A DNA stretch of 6,950 nucleotides from an uncultured Eggerthellaceae bacterium (GTDB lineage Bacteria > Actinomycetota > Coriobacteriia > Coriobacteriales > Eggerthellaceae): NCBI GenBank assembly GCA_910584145.1, contig CAJTXX010000066.1:1-6950 (forward strand), read 5' to 3'. Positions within the stretch are counted from its first letter, which is position 1, and every line of letters starts with the position of its first letter. Positions 6,636 through 6,950 of the stretch are shown piece after piece. The notes below the pieces were generated by a model. The model was given only the letters and a program-made list of their open reading frames with translations, was not told the origin of the DNA and searched no databases. Position numbers and translations under genes: made by a program.

Positions 6636-6930
6636 GGCGGCTACGGCGACATTGAACATCCGCTTGCCCGAAGATCTGAAGAGGCACGGCGGTCAGGTGC
6701 TCGAGAAGTCGGGCGTGTCCACGTCTGATGTGGTGCGCGGTTTGTATGAGTATATGGCACGCGAGCAGAAGCTCCCTGAGTTCATCGCACCTGCGCAGAG
6801 CGGTATCGAAGAGAAGCGGCGTGCGCTGCGGTGCTTGGTCGGCGCGGTGCAGCTTCCGGAAGGGTTCGACGCGCAAGCCGAATACCGCGCGCATCTGATC
6901 GAGAAGAGCGCGCCCGGAGTGCGCCGATGA
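6634..6930 (+). CDS. RelB/DinJ-like ribbon-helix-helix antitoxin
   Basis: This 98-residue protein looks like the antitoxin of a type II toxin-antitoxin pair. Residues 4-11 (TATLNIRL) form the expected DNA-contacting strand, followed by two helices (about 12-26 and 30-44). The pattern LPEDLK...LEKSGVSTSDVVR...YMAREQKLPEF matches the RelB/DinJ ribbon-helix-helix fold. The tail from about 49 to 98 is charged, likely less ordered, and would wrap the toxin. It is somewhat longer than in DinJ (about 86 residues). It overlaps the next gene by four bases (ATGA at 6927-6930), the usual toxin-antitoxin layout. Its own promoter, the palindrome at 6583-6600 and a strong ribosome binding site point to autoregulation and to independence from the rel operon. 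The family call is by eye, and a VapB-type ribbon-helix-helix protein is the main alternative. Confidence 0.82.
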   Translation: MAATATLNIRLPEDLKRHGGQVLEKSGVSTSDVVRGLYEYMAREQKLPEFIAPAQSGIEEKRRALRCLVGAVQLPEGFDAQAEYRAHLIEKSAPGVRR

Positions 6931-6950
6931 AGGTGGTATTCGACGCGAAT
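6927..6950 (+). CDS. start of a probable PIN-domain toxin (truncated by window end)
   Basis: Only eight residues are visible: MKVVFDAN. A hydrophobic strand ending in Asp and then Ala/Thr-Asn is the hallmark start of PIN-domain (VapC-like) ribonuclease toxins, in which this Asp (here Asp6) is the first metal ligand. The ATG overlaps the antitoxin stop (ATGA), and GGAG at 6916-6919 lies seven bases before it, so translation is coupled. The rest of the gene is outside the window, so the call rests on a very short signature plus its position after an antitoxin. A RelE/YafQ toxin would not be expected to start like this. Confidence 0.62.

Noticed and set aside
1..6950. CRISPR arrays, tRNA or rRNA genes, insertion sequences, attachment sites
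   Set aside because: I looked for regularly spaced repeats, tRNA-like cloverleaf ends, transposase frames with terminal inverted repeats and long direct repeats, and saw none.

Overview
The window reads as a stretch of a high-GC chromosome, most likely from a gut actinobacterium of the class Coriobacteriia (Eggerthellaceae-like, for example Eggerthella, Gordonibacter or relatives). That placement is an inference. It rests on third positions rich in G and C combined with an unusually free use of the ATA isoleucine codon, on good Shine-Dalgarno sites, and on the gene content. No database search was possible. All supported genes lie on the + strand.

Layout: (1) Positions 1-164 form a leader without a gene, with at most a weak promoter. 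(2) 165-3533 encodes a 1122-residue fusion of a complete RecJ-type DHH/DHHA1/OB 5'-3' single-strand exonuclease and a complete RecQ-like SF2 helicase core. The two halves are joined by a cysteine-containing, Ala/Glu/Pro-rich linker. (3) 3534-5810 encodes a full-length bifunctional (p)ppGpp synthetase/hydrolase (RelA/SpoT family, long RSH). It begins at the very next base after the TAG of the fusion gene and lies in the same reading frame. (4) 5860-6531 encodes a compact glyoxalase-II-like metallo-beta-lactamase-fold hydrolase. (5) 6532-6633 is a short intergenic region dense in dyad symmetries. It includes a perfect 18-bp palindrome that overlaps a sigma70-like promoter. (6) 6634-6930 encodes a RelB/DinJ-like antitoxin, and from 6927 its overlapping partner begins. 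Only eight residues of that partner are visible, and they look like the start of a PIN-domain toxin.

The first three genes look like one transcription unit. They recall the conserved recJ-(apt)-rel-(dtd)-MBL-hisS-aspS neighbourhood of many Gram-positive bacteria, here without apt and dtd between them. The exonuclease-helicase would unwind and resect DNA at stalled forks or breaks. Rel would set (p)ppGpp levels in response to starvation. The hydrolase is probably a housekeeping thioesterase or detoxification enzyme. The toxin-antitoxin pair has its own promoter and operator and looks like a separate, possibly inserted, module.

The points most worth a second look are the RecJ-RecQ fusion with a non-standard helicase C-terminus, the single amber codon separating it in frame from rel, and the palindromic operator of a RelB-like antitoxin paired with a PIN rather than a RelE/YafQ toxin.
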